Part shown: piece by piece, positions 33,106 to 42,759 of the stretch
How the letters are laid out: every line of letters begins with the position of its first letter
Numbering within the stretch: the first letter of the stretch is position 1
Source: Pseudomonas viridiflava
Lineage (GTDB): Bacteria > Pseudomonadota > Gammaproteobacteria > Pseudomonadales > Pseudomonadaceae
Length of the DNA stretch: 64,000 nucleotides
Assembly (NCBI RefSeq): GCF_900602065.1
Contig: NZ_UWFN01000200.1
Location: forward strand, 1-64,000
Direction of reading: 5' to 3'
Program-made: the position numbers and the translations under genes
The notes under the pieces: generated by a model
What the model saw: only the letters and a program-made list of their open reading frames with translations
Told to the model about the DNA's origin: nothing
Database searches by the model: none

Positions 33106-34733
33106 GGCGCGACGATCTCGATGTCGTTGAGCAGGGCAAAGCCTTCGGCGGTCCAGTAGAAGTTTTGTACCTTCTTGGCCGTCGCGGCCTGCCAGACACG
33201 CTCATAGATCGGGAATGCGGAGCCTTCTTCGATCAGCAGATCCTGTAGATCGCCATAGGCTTTTGCGCGTTGCTCGCTTTGGGTGGCGGTCAGGCCTGCG
33301 TCGTACAGCTCCAGTGCCTTGGGCAGTGTTTCCGGTGCGTACAGGTTGGTAGCCAGGGTCGAGCTGTTGGCGGTGCGCGGGTCGATGATCGTCTGCAGAA
33401 TGATCGGGTCGGCACGGGTCATGTAGGTGGAGGTCAGGTCATAGTTGCCCGAGGCGTTGGCGGCGGCCCATTCCGCGGTGGTCAGCACGTTGAGCTTGAG
33501 CTCGATGCCGATCTTGCGCAGTTGGTCCTGAATCAGCACATCGCCTGCGGTTTCGGCCGGGGACAGGTTGTAGACCAGTTTCAGGCGTTTGCCGTCCTTG
33601 CTGCGGTAGCCATCCTGACCCTTCACCCAGCCTGCCTCATCCAGCAGTTTTTCCGCGCCTTGCGGGTCATAGCCGAGCGTGTCGGCCTTGTTCTTGTAGT
33701 ACGGCGTGGTGACGTCGTAGATGCTGGTTACCACCGGGAATTGCGGGTTGTACACGGTCGCGGCATAGGTCTTGCGGTCGATGCCTTTTTGCAGGGCCAG
33801 GCGCACGTTGCGATCAGCAAGGATGCGCGTGCCACGGGTATTGGGGTAGAAGTTCAGCGCCGGGCCAGGCAGCGACCGGCTCTGAATCGTGGCGCCCTTG
33901 GACTTGAACAGGTTCAGGTCGACTTCGGAGAAGGGCGCGCGTGGCCAGAGAATGTCCACCTGACCTTGCACGAACTGGCCATTGCGCACGCTTTCTTCCG
34001 GCACGTAGCTGACCTCGACGGTATTAAGGTGCGCCTCGCCTTTGTTTTTCACGTTGGCGGATGGCCACGCATAGCCCTTGCGCTTGACCAGCTTCAGACC
34101 GCTTTCCGGGGTGTAGCGCTCCAGCACGAACGGGCCGGTGCCAATAATGGCGCCGAGAGAACGTTCCTTGACGCTGAGCTTGTAGGATTCCGGCGCGAGG
34201 ATCGCAAGGTTGGTGGTGGAGGTGGCCTGCAGGAAGCCGGCATTCGGCGTAGCCAACACCAGCTTCACGGTAAAGTCATCGACCACTTCCGCGTGGTCGT
34301 AGCCCTTCAGATAGGTCGCGCCAAAGGTGGTGGGCAGTTGCGCGGCAAAGGCCTTGTTGGAGTCATAGGCTGCTTTAACCGCCTGAGCGTCGAAGCGCGT
34401 GCCGTTGCTGAAGGTGACGTCTTTGCGCAAATGGAAAGTGTATTCCAGCGCGTTGTCGCTGACCTGCCAGCTTTCAGCCAGCCAGGGGATGATTTTGCCG
34501 GTTTGCGGATCCTGATCGGTCAGTGACTCGGCGACGTTGCGCAGCACCACACGGTGTTCAAGCCAGTAGACCTGGAAGGGGTCGAGGCTGACGAGTGTGG
34601 TGTTGTCGCGAAAGAAAGCAATCTTCAGGGTCTTGTTGGCTTTCAGATCCTGAGCGGACGGTGAGCAGCCCAGCAGTGTCGCGGCGGTGGCGCAGGCGGC
34701 CAGCAAGCGAAGTAACGGGAAACGTCTACTCAT
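33102..34733 (-). CDS. Peptide/nickel-type ABC substrate-binding lipoprotein
   Basis: 543 aa of the SBP_bac_5 family. The signal peptide ends with a lipobox (TLLGC, Cys23), so the protein is membrane-anchored. The N-terminal LTDQDPQTGKIIPWLAESWQVS and YTFHLRKDVTFSNGTRFDA blocks are the family signature. First gene of the unit 34733-29596. Its paralogue at 41142 shares the LTDQDPxTGxIxPWLAxxW block, so the two systems derive from one ancestor. Ligand unknown; context with monooxygenase and TonB genes makes ordinary dipeptides unlikely. Confidence 0.9.
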   Translation of the reverse strand: MSRRFPLLRLLAACATAATLLGCSPSAQDLKANKTLKIAFFRDNTTLVSLDPFQVYWLEHRVVLRNVAESLTDQDPQTGKIIPWLAESWQVSDNALEYTFHLRKDVTFSNGTRFDAQAVKAAYDSNKAFAAQLPTTFGATYLKGYDHAEVVDDFTVKLVLATPNAGFLQATSTTNLAILAPESYKLSVKERSLGAIIGTGPFVLERYTPESGLKLVKRKGYAWPSANVKNKGEAHLNTVEVSYVPEESVRNGQFVQGQVDILWPRAPFSEVDLNLFKSKGATIQSRSLPGPALNFYPNTRGTRILADRNVRLALQKGIDRKTYAATVYNPQFPVVTSIYDVTTPYYKNKADTLGYDPQGAEKLLDEAGWVKGQDGYRSKDGKRLKLVYNLSPAETAGDVLIQDQLRKIGIELKLNVLTTAEWAAANASGNYDLTSTYMTRADPIILQTIIDPRTANSSTLATNLYAPETLPKALELYDAGLTATQSEQRAKAYGDLQDLLIEEGSAFPIYERVWQAATAKKVQNFYWTAEGFALLNDIEIVAP

Positions 34734-35443
34734 TGCGCAATCCTCGACCCTTGACCCATGAGACTGTGTATTGCGACGCCTGTGGCGCGGTTGGGTATTG
34801 CCAAGGAATGTCTCAGATGCATGGATGGATCCTTTACACAGCGGGAGTTGGGTGCATGGGAAGGCTGACCGGAACGGAGGGTCAGGCTGTCTTTCTAAGA
34901 CCGTATTCTTATGGTTGGCTGCTGTAAAAGGCTTTTTGCTTCTAAGCTAATATGTATTTTATTGATTGGTTGTGGATTTGATTATGCTGAATATTTATTT
35001 TCAACTCTTTGAGTCATGTCAGTAGCCCGATGGGATCCTGCCAGCCAGAACTGGCTGATGGTCTAAGCGGCCTATATGTCTAAAATGAATTTTATGTGTA
35101 TTTCTAAATAATCAGATTGAATATTACGTTAGACCGATAAGGAATTTCACAAGGCGGTTTCCTTGCTTTAGGTTCTTAAGCGTCAGCCGTAAAAACGGCA
35201 ACAACACCATGACTCGACCCGACCCCTCGCACGGTGGAGGAGAGCAGCAGCCAGCCTTTATGCGAGGGACCCTGATCATGACCATCTAGCGTTACTGCCC
35301 ATTTCTCCGAGCCGTCGACAACCCACGTCGCGTGGTCCGGAACTCCCAAATGCCAACCTGTCACCGCGCTCCAATGTGCGCAGCGATGGCGTTCGCCTGA
35401 AGAAAAAAGCTCGGCAACACGAGCACTGGTTGAGTAGAACCGA
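34734..35443. other. Intergenic region with AT-rich core and weak ORF remnant
   Basis: 710 bp between the divergent ABC operon and the aldolase-headed operon; it must contain both promoters. About 34,930-35,030 and 35,085-35,150 are AT-rich. CAGCCAG-AA-CTGGCTG (35042-35057) is a perfect 7+2+7 inverted repeat in the middle, a candidate operator. A minus-strand open frame of 99 codons (35176-35475) has no ribosome-binding site and overlaps the aldolase start; it could be a decayed gene but I do not call it. Confidence 0.5.
35042..35057. promoter_or_regulatory. Candidate operator: CAGCCAG/CTGGCTG inverted repeat
   Basis: Perfect 7+2+7 dyad between AT-rich segments in the divergent control region. 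No local regulator gene belongs to either operon, so the binding protein would be encoded elsewhere (a sulfur-starvation regulator is one option, by inference). Confidence 0.35.
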
Positions 35444-36274
35444 ATGAGCCATGCACCCGTCATCACCAAAAGCATTTACAGCCTGCCCAACAGCAATAAC
35501 CGTCTGACTCTCGATAGCGTCCTGCGCCACGCCGACCTGCTGCAAGAGCGGCTGCATCGCAAGCAGCGTCTGGCGGCGGCTTATCGCCTGTTTTCACGTT
35601 ATGGATTCGAAGTCGGCCTGGCCGGGCATTTCACCGCTCGCGATCCGATTGAAACCGATCACTACTGGATCAACCCGCTGGGCGTACCGTTTTCCCAGAT
35701 CAGTGTTTCGCAACTGCTGCGCGTCGATGCCCAAGGGCAAGTCGTCGAAGGCGACGGGCTGCTCAATACCAGCGCGCTGGATTTGCATTACGGCTTGCAG
35801 CAAGCCCGTCCGGAAGTCGTCGGTATCGCCCATTTACATGGTTTTTATGGGCGGACATGGTCATCGCTGGCGCAGCTTTTTGATCCGATTACGGCCGAAG
35901 CCGGAGCCTTTGTCGGCGATCAGGCAATCTTCCCGCGCCACGACTTGCGTAAAGCCGACGGCACCTTGGAGCAAGACCGCGACATCGTGACCGGTGCGTT
36001 CGTCGACAGCTTCGCAGGCAATAACCTGTTGTTCTGGCAAAACCACGGCGTCTGGACGGTGGGAGAAACGGTCGAAAGTGCGGCCTGGCGTTTCATCCTC
36101 GCCGAAGACGTGGCCCGTTCGCACTTGCTGGCTCGGGCTGCCGGGGTGCCGGTGATCCCGCAGGTAGATCCGGCAAATGCTCAGGGCAGGGCGCGCAACG
36201 AACTGTTTGCCTGGCTCAATTTCCAGCCGTTGTGGGACGAGATCATCGCCCAGCAACCTGATCTGTTGGCCTGA
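35444..36274 (+). CDS. Class II aldolase/adducin family protein
   Basis: 276 aa. The zinc-site histidines of the family are visible in GIAHLHGFYGRTWSSL (HxH) and in LFWQNHGVWTVGETVESA, the C-terminal NHG block. The GFEVGLAGHFTARDP segment near residue 55 corresponds to the GxxxGxxS/T phosphate-binding loop of fuculose-phosphate aldolase, here with His-Phe-Thr. Members cleave or decarboxylate small sugar phosphates or methylthio-pentulose phosphates, but many have unknown substrates. First gene of an operon of about 11.7 kb; 4 bp separate it from the SsuA-like gene. Confidence 0.86.
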   Translation: MSHAPVITKSIYSLPNSNNRLTLDSVLRHADLLQERLHRKQRLAAAYRLFSRYGFEVGLAGHFTARDPIETDHYWINPLGVPFSQISVSQLLRVDAQGQVVEGDGLLNTSALDLHYGLQQARPEVVGIAHLHGFYGRTWSSLAQLFDPITAEAGAFVGDQAIFPRHDLRKADGTLEQDRDIVTGAFVDSFAGNNLLFWQNHGVWTVGETVESAAWRFILAEDVARSHLLARAAGVPVIPQVDPANAQGRARNELFAWLNFQPLWDEIIAQQPDLLA

Positions 36275-36278
36275 GGCC

Positions 36279-37250
36279 ATGGTTGCCATTACTCGACGTC
36301 AATTGCTGACCGGCGGTGCCATTGCAGCCGCCGGTGGCTTGCTGGCTGCCATCACCCCGCCAGTGTTCGGCGCTGAGCAGGCGCCACTGCGGGTCTGGCG
36401 TTACAAAGGCTCGGCAGCCTCGTTCATGGGCCTGGCCGGACAACTCGATACGCCTTATCCCGTCGAGTGGATCGACATTGGCGGCGGCAACCTGGTCCTC
36501 GAAGCCCTGAACAGTGACAGCCTCGACTACGTGTACATGAGCGAGATTCCGCCGATCTTCGCGTCCATTGCCAAGGTGCCGATTGCCCTGGTGGCGACGA
36601 TTTCCGGCGATGTCAGCGACATTGGCATTGTGGTGCGCAATGACGCCGGTATTCAGCAGGTTGCGGACCTGAAGGGCAGAAAGATCAGCTATGTGCGGGC
36701 CACCAACACCCATTACTTCCTGTTGCGCCTGCTCAATCAGCACGGCTTGTCCCTGAAGGATGTGCAGCCGATCCCGATGCCGATCCAGGAAGCGTTGATT
36801 GCGTTTCGCAGCGGGCATCTGGATGCCGTGATCGGCGGCGGTATTTCCGTGCTTCAGGCCGTGCAGTCCGGCGGCACCCGTTTGCAGAACGTCAGCGATT
36901 ACCGGGGCAACACGCTGATCGCTACGACGCAACGCGCCTTGCAGGATCCGGCACGCAGCGCGCAGGTGGCTGATTTTCTCCAGCGTGAGCGTGCCACTTG
37001 GGCCTGGGTGCAAAACAACCCTGAAGCCTGGGCGCGGCGTAATCAGGAGATCACGGGTATCGATGCGCAACTGTATCTGGATCAGTTCCGCCTGCGTGGC
37101 GAAGCGCAGCGCATGGTGCCGGTTTCCGAGCAGTCCATCGCCTCCCAGCAGCAAGTAGCCGATGCCTTTTTTGAACATCAGTTGATTCGCCAGCAGGTCG
37201 ACGTGCGACCGCTGTGGCGTAACGACTTCAAGCAGATTCTGGAAAGTTGA
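36279..37250 (+). CDS. SsuA/TauA-like substrate-binding protein with Tat signal
   Basis: 323 aa from the ATG at 36279 (4 bp after the aldolase stop); a longer frame from 36177 overlaps the aldolase gene. The start carries a twin-arginine motif (ITRRQLLTGG) and a hydrophobic stretch to VFGAEQ. The fold is NMT1/SsuA-like: RVWRYKGSAASFMGLAG, then GNLVLEALNSDSLDYVYMSEIPP and DLKGRKISYVRATNTHYFLLRLL. Such proteins bind aliphatic sulfonates, taurine or nitrate-like anions. Unusually, no SsuB/SsuC genes accompany it inside this operon; the next such pair is at 48129-49663. Confidence 0.86.
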   Translation: MVAITRRQLLTGGAIAAAGGLLAAITPPVFGAEQAPLRVWRYKGSAASFMGLAGQLDTPYPVEWIDIGGGNLVLEALNSDSLDYVYMSEIPPIFASIAKVPIALVATISGDVSDIGIVVRNDAGIQQVADLKGRKISYVRATNTHYFLLRLLNQHGLSLKDVQPIPMPIQEALIAFRSGHLDAVIGGGISVLQAVQSGGTRLQNVSDYRGNTLIATTQRALQDPARSAQVADFLQRERATWAWVQNNPEAWARRNQEITGIDAQLYLDQFRLRGEAQRMVPVSEQSIASQQQVADAFFEHQLIRQQVDVRPLWRNDFKQILES

Positions 37251-37254
37251 CCTT

Positions 37255-39708
37255 ATGAAAATGAATTCCTTCGCCGTTGCACCGTCGTTTGCGCCGTTGT
37301 TTCTTGCCGGTTTCAGCTTGCTGCCGGGCATGGCATTTGCCGCTGACAGCAGCACCGACACCCTGGATACAGTGATTGTCACCGGCTCTCGGGGCAGTGA
37401 GGCGCGCACCGTCACCAGTAGCCCGGCACCGATTGACGTGATCAGCGCCCAGCAACTGGAAAAAACCGGCTCCGGCAGCCTGCGCGGAGCACTGGAAAAG
37501 TCCTTGCCGTCCTTCAGTCAGCGACCATCAGGCAGCTCCAACGACAGCATTGCCCGGCCTTACAGCCTGCGCGGCCTGAATGGCTCCAACGTGCTGGTGC
37601 TGGTCAACGGCAAGCGTCGCCATAACAGCGCCGTGATTAACCTGGATTCCACGGCAGCTTACGGCACCAACCCGGTGGATCTGGACATGATCCCGATCAG
37701 CGCCATCGACCACATCGAAGTGCTGCGTGACGGTGCGTCAGCCCAATACGGGTCGGACGCCATCGCCGGGGTGATCAATATCATCCTCAAGCAAAACGAC
37801 AATGGCGGCACGGCCAGCACTCAGTTTGGCGAGTACTACAAAGGCGACGGCGAAATTATCAAGCAGGCGCTCAACGCCGGGTTTGCGCTGCCCAACGATG
37901 GTTTCTTCAATTTTTCTTTGGACGCCAAATCCCAGCAGACCGCCGTCCGTTCGCGGGATGCCACAGGCTCGCTGTATTACCCGCAAGCCGATGGCTCGGC
38001 CGATCCGCGAGAAGCGAGCACTAATCGTGAACTGCAAAAGAACGGTTTGCCGAAAATCAAAGCCATCAACGTCGGCTATAACGCCGAGCTGCCGCTCAAT
38101 GACGACCTGAGCCTGTATTCCTTTTCCACCCTGAGCAAGCGCGATGCACGAGGCGGGCAGAACTATCGACGGCCGAACTCGACCAACATCATCCCCGAGA
38201 TTTACCCCGACGGGACGGCACCGTTCTATACCCTTGAAGAGATCGACTATCAGGTCGCCGCAGGTGCCAGGGGGCTGGTCAAGGAGTGGAATTGGGATCT
38301 GAGTTCGACTTTCGGCCGTGACAAGGGGCAGGCCGGTACCGACGAAACACTCAATGCGTCTTTAGGACCGTCCAGCCCGACGCATTTCGATACCTACTCC
38401 AACACCTTCGATCAGTGGACCAATAACCTCGACCTGACCCGTGCTTTCGAGGTCGGTCTGGCCAAACCCTTGCAGGTTTCCTGGGGCGCCGAGCACCGCC
38501 ATGAGCGTTACAAGACCGAGTCCGATGACCCGCTTTCGTATATCAACGGCGGCTACGTTTACCCGAGCGGGCCGCTGGCCGGAAGACCGGCAGCCATCGG
38601 TGCGCAAGGTGCAATTACCCTCACGCCGGAAGACGAAGGGCAGAACAGCCGCAACAGCTACGCAACCTATCTGGACCTGGGCATCAACCCCACCGAAAAG
38701 CTTTACGTCGGTGTCGCCGGGCGTTTTGAAAAGTACGACGACAGCTCCGGCAACACTGCCAGCGGCAAGCTCGCGCTGCGCTACGATTTCACTCCCGAGT
38801 TTGCGGTTCGTGGCACGCTGAGCAACGGCTTCCGGGCGCCTTCGCTGTCGCAATCCACCTACGCGCAGACCTCGAACCAGTACACCTCGGTCAACGGTGT
38901 GCTGCAGTTCGTTGAGGCCAAGACCGCCCGGGTCGATTCGGCGTTGGCCAAGGCATTGGGTGCCAGCGATCTGGACCCGGAAAAATCACGCAACATCAGC
39001 GTGGGCTTCACCTATAAGCCTGTGCCCGCAGCCAATCTGACAATCGATGCTTACCAGATCGAAATCAAGGACCGTATCGGGCTGACCGGCTTTCTGTCCG
39101 GCAACAGCGTCGATCAGATTCTTCAGCAACAGGGCTATCGGCCGGGCTACCGGGTGAAGTACTTCACCAACGCGGCCGATACGACAACTCGCGGTGTTGA
39201 TCTGGTCACTGACTACAAGGTCGATTATGGCCGCTACGGCAGCGTCAAATATGGCTTGGCGTTCAACTACAACAAGACCGAAATCGACGGCATCAAATCT
39301 ACGCCTTCCGCGCTGGCTTCTACCGGACTTGAGCTATTCGACCGGGTTGCCCAAGGCTATCTGACGGTGGCCAATCCCAAGACCAAGCTGATTCTCAGCG
39401 GTAACTGGCAGGTGGATAAATTCAACATCAACCTGGCGCTCAATCGCTACGACAAAGTCATCTCCCGGGACGTTAACCCTGACTTTGACGTGACCTTCGG
39501 TGCCAAGTGGATCACCGATCTGGAGGTCGCTTATGCGGTGACCGACAGCCTTGGTGTGGCGGTCGGCGCGAACAACCTGTTCGACGTGCGTGCCGACAAC
39601 AACGCTTACCCCGCTGGAGACGTCAACGGCTTCCCTAAATTCGGCAGCATCTCGCCGTTCGATCCCTACGGTGGCCTCTGGTACACCCGTGTGAGTTACA
39701 CCTTCTGA
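37255..39708 (+). CDS. TonB-dependent outer-membrane receptor
   Basis: 817 aa, signal peptide about 1-30, a TonB box-like DTVIVTGSRG (about 38-47), plug domain (about 60-175) with the LRDGASAQYGSDAIAGVINIILK block, then a 22-strand barrel ending in YTRVSYTF with the required C-terminal Phe. The PFDPYGG near the end is common in this subfamily. It would bring a large or scarce substrate through the outer membrane with energy from TonB-ExbBD. Its place next to a flavin monooxygenase and two ABC importers suggests a non-iron ligand. 4 bp after the SsuA-like gene. Confidence 0.92.
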   Translation: MKMNSFAVAPSFAPLFLAGFSLLPGMAFAADSSTDTLDTVIVTGSRGSEARTVTSSPAPIDVISAQQLEKTGSGSLRGALEKSLPSFSQRPSGSSNDSIARPYSLRGLNGSNVLVLVNGKRRHNSAVINLDSTAAYGTNPVDLDMIPISAIDHIEVLRDGASAQYGSDAIAGVINIILKQNDNGGTASTQFGEYYKGDGEIIKQALNAGFALPNDGFFNFSLDAKSQQTAVRSRDATGSLYYPQADGSADPREASTNRELQKNGLPKIKAINVGYNAELPLNDDLSLYSFSTLSKRDARGGQNYRRPNSTNIIPEIYPDGTAPFYTLEEIDYQVAAGARGLVKEWNWDLSSTFGRDKGQAGTDETLNASLGPSSPTHFDTYSNTFDQWTNNLDLTRAFEVGLAKPLQVSWGAEHRHERYKTESDDPLSYINGGYVYPSGPLAGRPAAIGAQGAITLTPEDEGQNSRNSYATYLDLGINPTEKLYVGVAGRFEKYDDSSGNTASGKLALRYDFTPEFAVRGTLSNGFRAPSLSQSTYAQTSNQYTSVNGVLQFVEAKTARVDSALAKALGASDLDPEKSRNISVGFTYKPVPAANLTIDAYQIEIKDRIGLTGFLSGNSVDQILQQQGYRPGYRVKYFTNAADTTTRGVDLVTDYKVDYGRYGSVKYGLAFNYNKTEIDGIKSTPSALASTGLELFDRVAQGYLTVANPKTKLILSGNWQVDKFNINLALNRYDKVISRDVNPDFDVTFGAKWITDLEVAYAVTDSLGVAVGANNLFDVRADNNAYPAGDVNGFPKFGSISPFDPYGGLWYTRVSYTF

Positions 39709-39722
39709 CAGGGGCATCAAGC

Positions 39723-41057
39723 ATGAGCACTGCAAAACCACAGATCATCCTCGGCGCGTTTATTCCCAGCGCCGGCATATTGGGTTCCAGCTGGCGTCAT
39801 CCGCAGGCTGCCGCTGACTCGTTCAAGGATTTCAATCACTTTCGCTGGATCGCCGAGACGCTGGAAAAAGCGCGTTTTCATACCCTGTTTTTCAATGACA
39901 GCCTGAACGTCGATCTGGACCTTGAGGCGTTGGCGCGTGGCCCGAACAGCGTGCGCTGGGACCCATTGGTGCTGATGCCAGCGCTGGCACTGGTCACCCG
40001 CGACATAGGCCTGATCGGTACCGCGAGTACCACTTACAACGAGCCGTACAACATTGCCCGCAAGCTGGCCAACATCGACCATCTGAGTGGCGGCCGGGCA
40101 GGCTGGAATCTGGTCACATCGTTGGGCGGCGGCGAGAACTTCAACCTTGATGCTCACGTTCAGCACGCCGACCGTTATGAGCGCGCCGAAGAGTTCTATG
40201 ACGTGGTCACCGGCCTCTGGGACAGCTGGGAAGATGACGCTTTTGTGCAGGACAAGGCCAGCGGCACCTGGCTAGACGTGGAAAAAATGCACGTGCTCGA
40301 TCACCACGGCAAATCGTTCCAGGTCAAAGGCCCGCTCAACGCAGCGCGGCCCATTCAGGGTTATCCGGTGATTGCCCAGGCGGGCTCCTCCGATGCCGGT
40401 CGTGCCTTGGCGTCGCGGGCGGGGGAGCTGGTGTTCACGGCGCAACATACGGTGGAGCAAGGCCTGGCGTTCTACACCGAAATCAAGCAACGCGCGGCCG
40501 CGTTGGGGCGTAATCCCGATCACCTGAAAGTGCTACCGGGTGTCTCGCCGGTGGTGGGGCGCACCCAAGCCGAGGCTCAGGCCAAGTACGACCGTTTGCA
40601 GGAGCTGCTGGATGCCAAGACCTTCCTGCGCACCATTTCGCGGTTTACCAGCCTTGGGTTTGATCTCTCCGAGTTGCCCTTCGACGAAGTGGTGCCGTTA
40701 CCGCCGGAACAGTTCGACACCAACACCCATAAGAGTCGCCAGAAGCTGGTCTTCGATCTGATTCGCCGTGAGCGGCCGACGGTGCGGCAGTTGTTCAACA
40801 AGCTGACATCGGGCGGGCACCGCATTTTGATCGGGACGCCTGAAAGTATTGCCGACGACTTCCAGCAATGGTTCGAAGCGGGAGCAGCAGACGGTTTCAA
40901 TGTGATGTTCAGCGGGCTGCATGAAGGCATCAGCGATTTTGCCGAAGGCGTCGTGCCCGAACTGCAACGTCGTGGCCTATTCCAGCGTGAATACCAGGGC
41001 AAAAGCCTGCGGGAAAACCTCGGGTTGCCGTATGTCGCGAATCGGCATGCGCGGTGA
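39723..41057 (+). CDS. FMN-dependent monooxygenase, NtaA/SnaA/DszA family
   Basis: 444 aa of the bacterial luciferase-like superfamily. The family signature NIDHLSGGRAGWNLVTS (about 117-133) and the FFNDSLNVDLDLEAL and VIAQAGSSDAGRALASRAGE blocks are present. NtaA-type enzymes take FMNH2 from a separate reductase to cleave C-N or C-S bonds (nitrilotriacetate, dibenzothiophene sulfone). No flavin reductase gene is seen in the window, so it must use one encoded elsewhere. 14 bp after the TonB receptor gene, same operon. This is the only clear substrate-cleaving oxygenase of the unit. Confidence 0.92.
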   Translation: MSTAKPQIILGAFIPSAGILGSSWRHPQAAADSFKDFNHFRWIAETLEKARFHTLFFNDSLNVDLDLEALARGPNSVRWDPLVLMPALALVTRDIGLIGTASTTYNEPYNIARKLANIDHLSGGRAGWNLVTSLGGGENFNLDAHVQHADRYERAEEFYDVVTGLWDSWEDDAFVQDKASGTWLDVEKMHVLDHHGKSFQVKGPLNAARPIQGYPVIAQAGSSDAGRALASRAGELVFTAQHTVEQGLAFYTEIKQRAAALGRNPDHLKVLPGVSPVVGRTQAEAQAKYDRLQELLDAKTFLRTISRFTSLGFDLSELPFDEVVPLPPEQFDTNTHKSRQKLVFDLIRRERPTVRQLFNKLTSGGHRILIGTPESIADDFQQWFEAGAADGFNVMFSGLHEGISDFAEGVVPELQRRGLFQREYQGKSLRENLGLPYVANRHAR

Positions 41058-41141
41058 GCCCCGCACACAAAAGATTGCATCGCCCTGTTAGAGCCCAGCT
41101 CCCACAGGGTCCAAGCCAGACTTCAGAGAAAGTTGTTTCTT

Positions 41142-42749
41142 ATGACCTTGAACACTTCGTTAAAAATTGCCACGGGTGCTCGACTGGCCTTGCTCTTCGT
41201 CGCCGTCACCCTCGCTGCATGCGGCGATAAGGCCAGTACCCCGGCCGCCACTAGTGCAGCCAACCCGGTCGCTGGCGGGATTCTTAAGGTCGCGCTGGAC
41301 GGCGACCCCAACTGTATCGATCCGCAGCAGGCGGGTAACAACACCGCGCTCAACGTGGGTCGGCAGGTGGTGGATTCACTGACCGATCAGGACCCGAAAA
41401 CTGGTGAGATCGTGCCCTGGCTGGCTAGCCGCTGGGAGGTGGATGGCGAGTCCCGACGCTTCACTTTTCACCTGCGTGAAGGCGTCAAGTTCAGTGACGG
41501 CAGTGCGCTGAACGCCGCCTCGGTAAAGGCCAACTACGAAAACATCGTGGCGCTGGGAGCGCGCTCGGTACTGGGTTCGACCTATCTGGCAGGCCTGAAA
41601 AACATCGAGACGCCTGACCAGAACACGGTGGTTATCGAGTTCGGGCAGTCCAATGCCCAGTTCCTGCAAGCCACTTCTACCATGAGCCTCGGGCTGTTGG
41701 CGCCGTCGACGCTGGCTTTGCCTCCTGCCGAGCGTTGCCAGGGCAACCTGATTGGCAGCGGGCCGTTTGTGATCAAATCTTTCGTGCATAACCAGAAGGT
41801 GGTGCTTGCACGTCACGAAGCGTATTCCGGGGAATCGTCACTGGCTACGCACAAAGGCAAAGCCTGGCTGGACGGGATTGAATTTGTCATCGTGCCGGAG
41901 TCCGGCGTGCGCCTGGGCAGTCTGCTGTCGGGGCAGATCGACGTCGACACCGCAGTGGTGCCGCAGAACGAAGCGGTGCTGGAAACGCAGGGCATCTCCT
42001 TATTGACCCGGGCCAATCCGGGCGTGGTTTACAACCTGACACCGGACGAAACTGACCCGTTGTACAGCGATATCAAGGTTCGTCAGGCTTTGGTCAAAGC
42101 GATTGATCGTGAGCAGTTGCGCAGCATCATTTCCCGCTATCAAAAACCGGCAACAGCCTTGCTGGCCAGCAGTACGCCGTTCTATCGCGATTTTTCTTCT
42201 TTGTTGAAATACGACCCGGAGGGCGCAAAACAGCTGCTCGAAGAGGCGGGCTGGAAGGTCGGCGCTGACGGCATCCGTAGCCGTGACGGCAAGCGTCTGG
42301 CGCTGCAACTCAGTTACTGGCAAAACGCGCCGATTCTGGAGTTGGTACAGCAGCAGTTACGGCTGGTCGGCATCGACTTGCGCCTGAACAAGTCCACCAT
42401 CAGCCAAATCGCTGCCTTGCAGTCTGCCGGTGACATGCACCTGACATTTTTCAACCTGACCCGCGCCGATCCGGACGTGGTGCGGACGGTGTATGAGGTG
42501 AACGGCCGCAATTACAACCGTCGCCAACCTGCACCGGTCGATCAGCTCTTGCAGCAGGCCGCAGCCACCCTGGACAACGCACAACGCCAGGCGCTGACCG
42601 ATCAGGCCAGTGAAATTCTGCTGCGCGAAGGGCATGCCATCCCCCTGATCGAGCTGTCCTCTGTGCTGGCCCACGGCAAACAGGTGCAAGGGCTGCATTA
42701 CGAAGCGTCCTCGCGGCTGCAGTTTTTCGATACGTGGTTGCAGCGGTAG
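41142..42749 (+). CDS. Peptide/nickel-type ABC substrate-binding lipoprotein (second system)
   Basis: 535 aa from the ATG at 41142; a TTG three codons upstream is a weaker start. The signal peptide ends in a lipobox (LAACGDKA), giving a lipoprotein. SBP_bac_5 blocks: LTDQDPKTGEIVPWLASRWEVD and RFTFHLREGVKFSDGSALNA. It is a clear paralogue of the binding protein at 33102-34733. The remaining parts of the system (permeases and dual ATPase) start at 43542, beyond a repeat array of about 0.8 kb, so this operon is the second copy of the divergent system. Confidence 0.9.
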   Translation: MTLNTSLKIATGARLALLFVAVTLAACGDKASTPAATSAANPVAGGILKVALDGDPNCIDPQQAGNNTALNVGRQVVDSLTDQDPKTGEIVPWLASRWEVDGESRRFTFHLREGVKFSDGSALNAASVKANYENIVALGARSVLGSTYLAGLKNIETPDQNTVVIEFGQSNAQFLQATSTMSLGLLAPSTLALPPAERCQGNLIGSGPFVIKSFVHNQKVVLARHEAYSGESSLATHKGKAWLDGIEFVIVPESGVRLGSLLSGQIDVDTAVVPQNEAVLETQGISLLTRANPGVVYNLTPDETDPLYSDIKVRQALVKAIDREQLRSIISRYQKPATALLASSTPFYRDFSSLLKYDPEGAKQLLEEAGWKVGADGIRSRDGKRLALQLSYWQNAPILELVQQQLRLVGIDLRLNKSTISQIAALQSAGDMHLTFFNLTRADPDVVRTVYEVNGRNYNRRQPAPVDQLLQQAAATLDNAQRQALTDQASEILLREGHAIPLIELSSVLAHGKQVQGLHYEASSRLQFFDTWLQR

Positions 42750-42759
42750 GAGTCCCGAT

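Noticed and set aside
35176..35475. Minus-strand frame of 99 codons before the aldolase gene
   Set aside because: It overlaps the aldolase start in the opposite direction and has no ribosome-binding site; at best a decayed gene.
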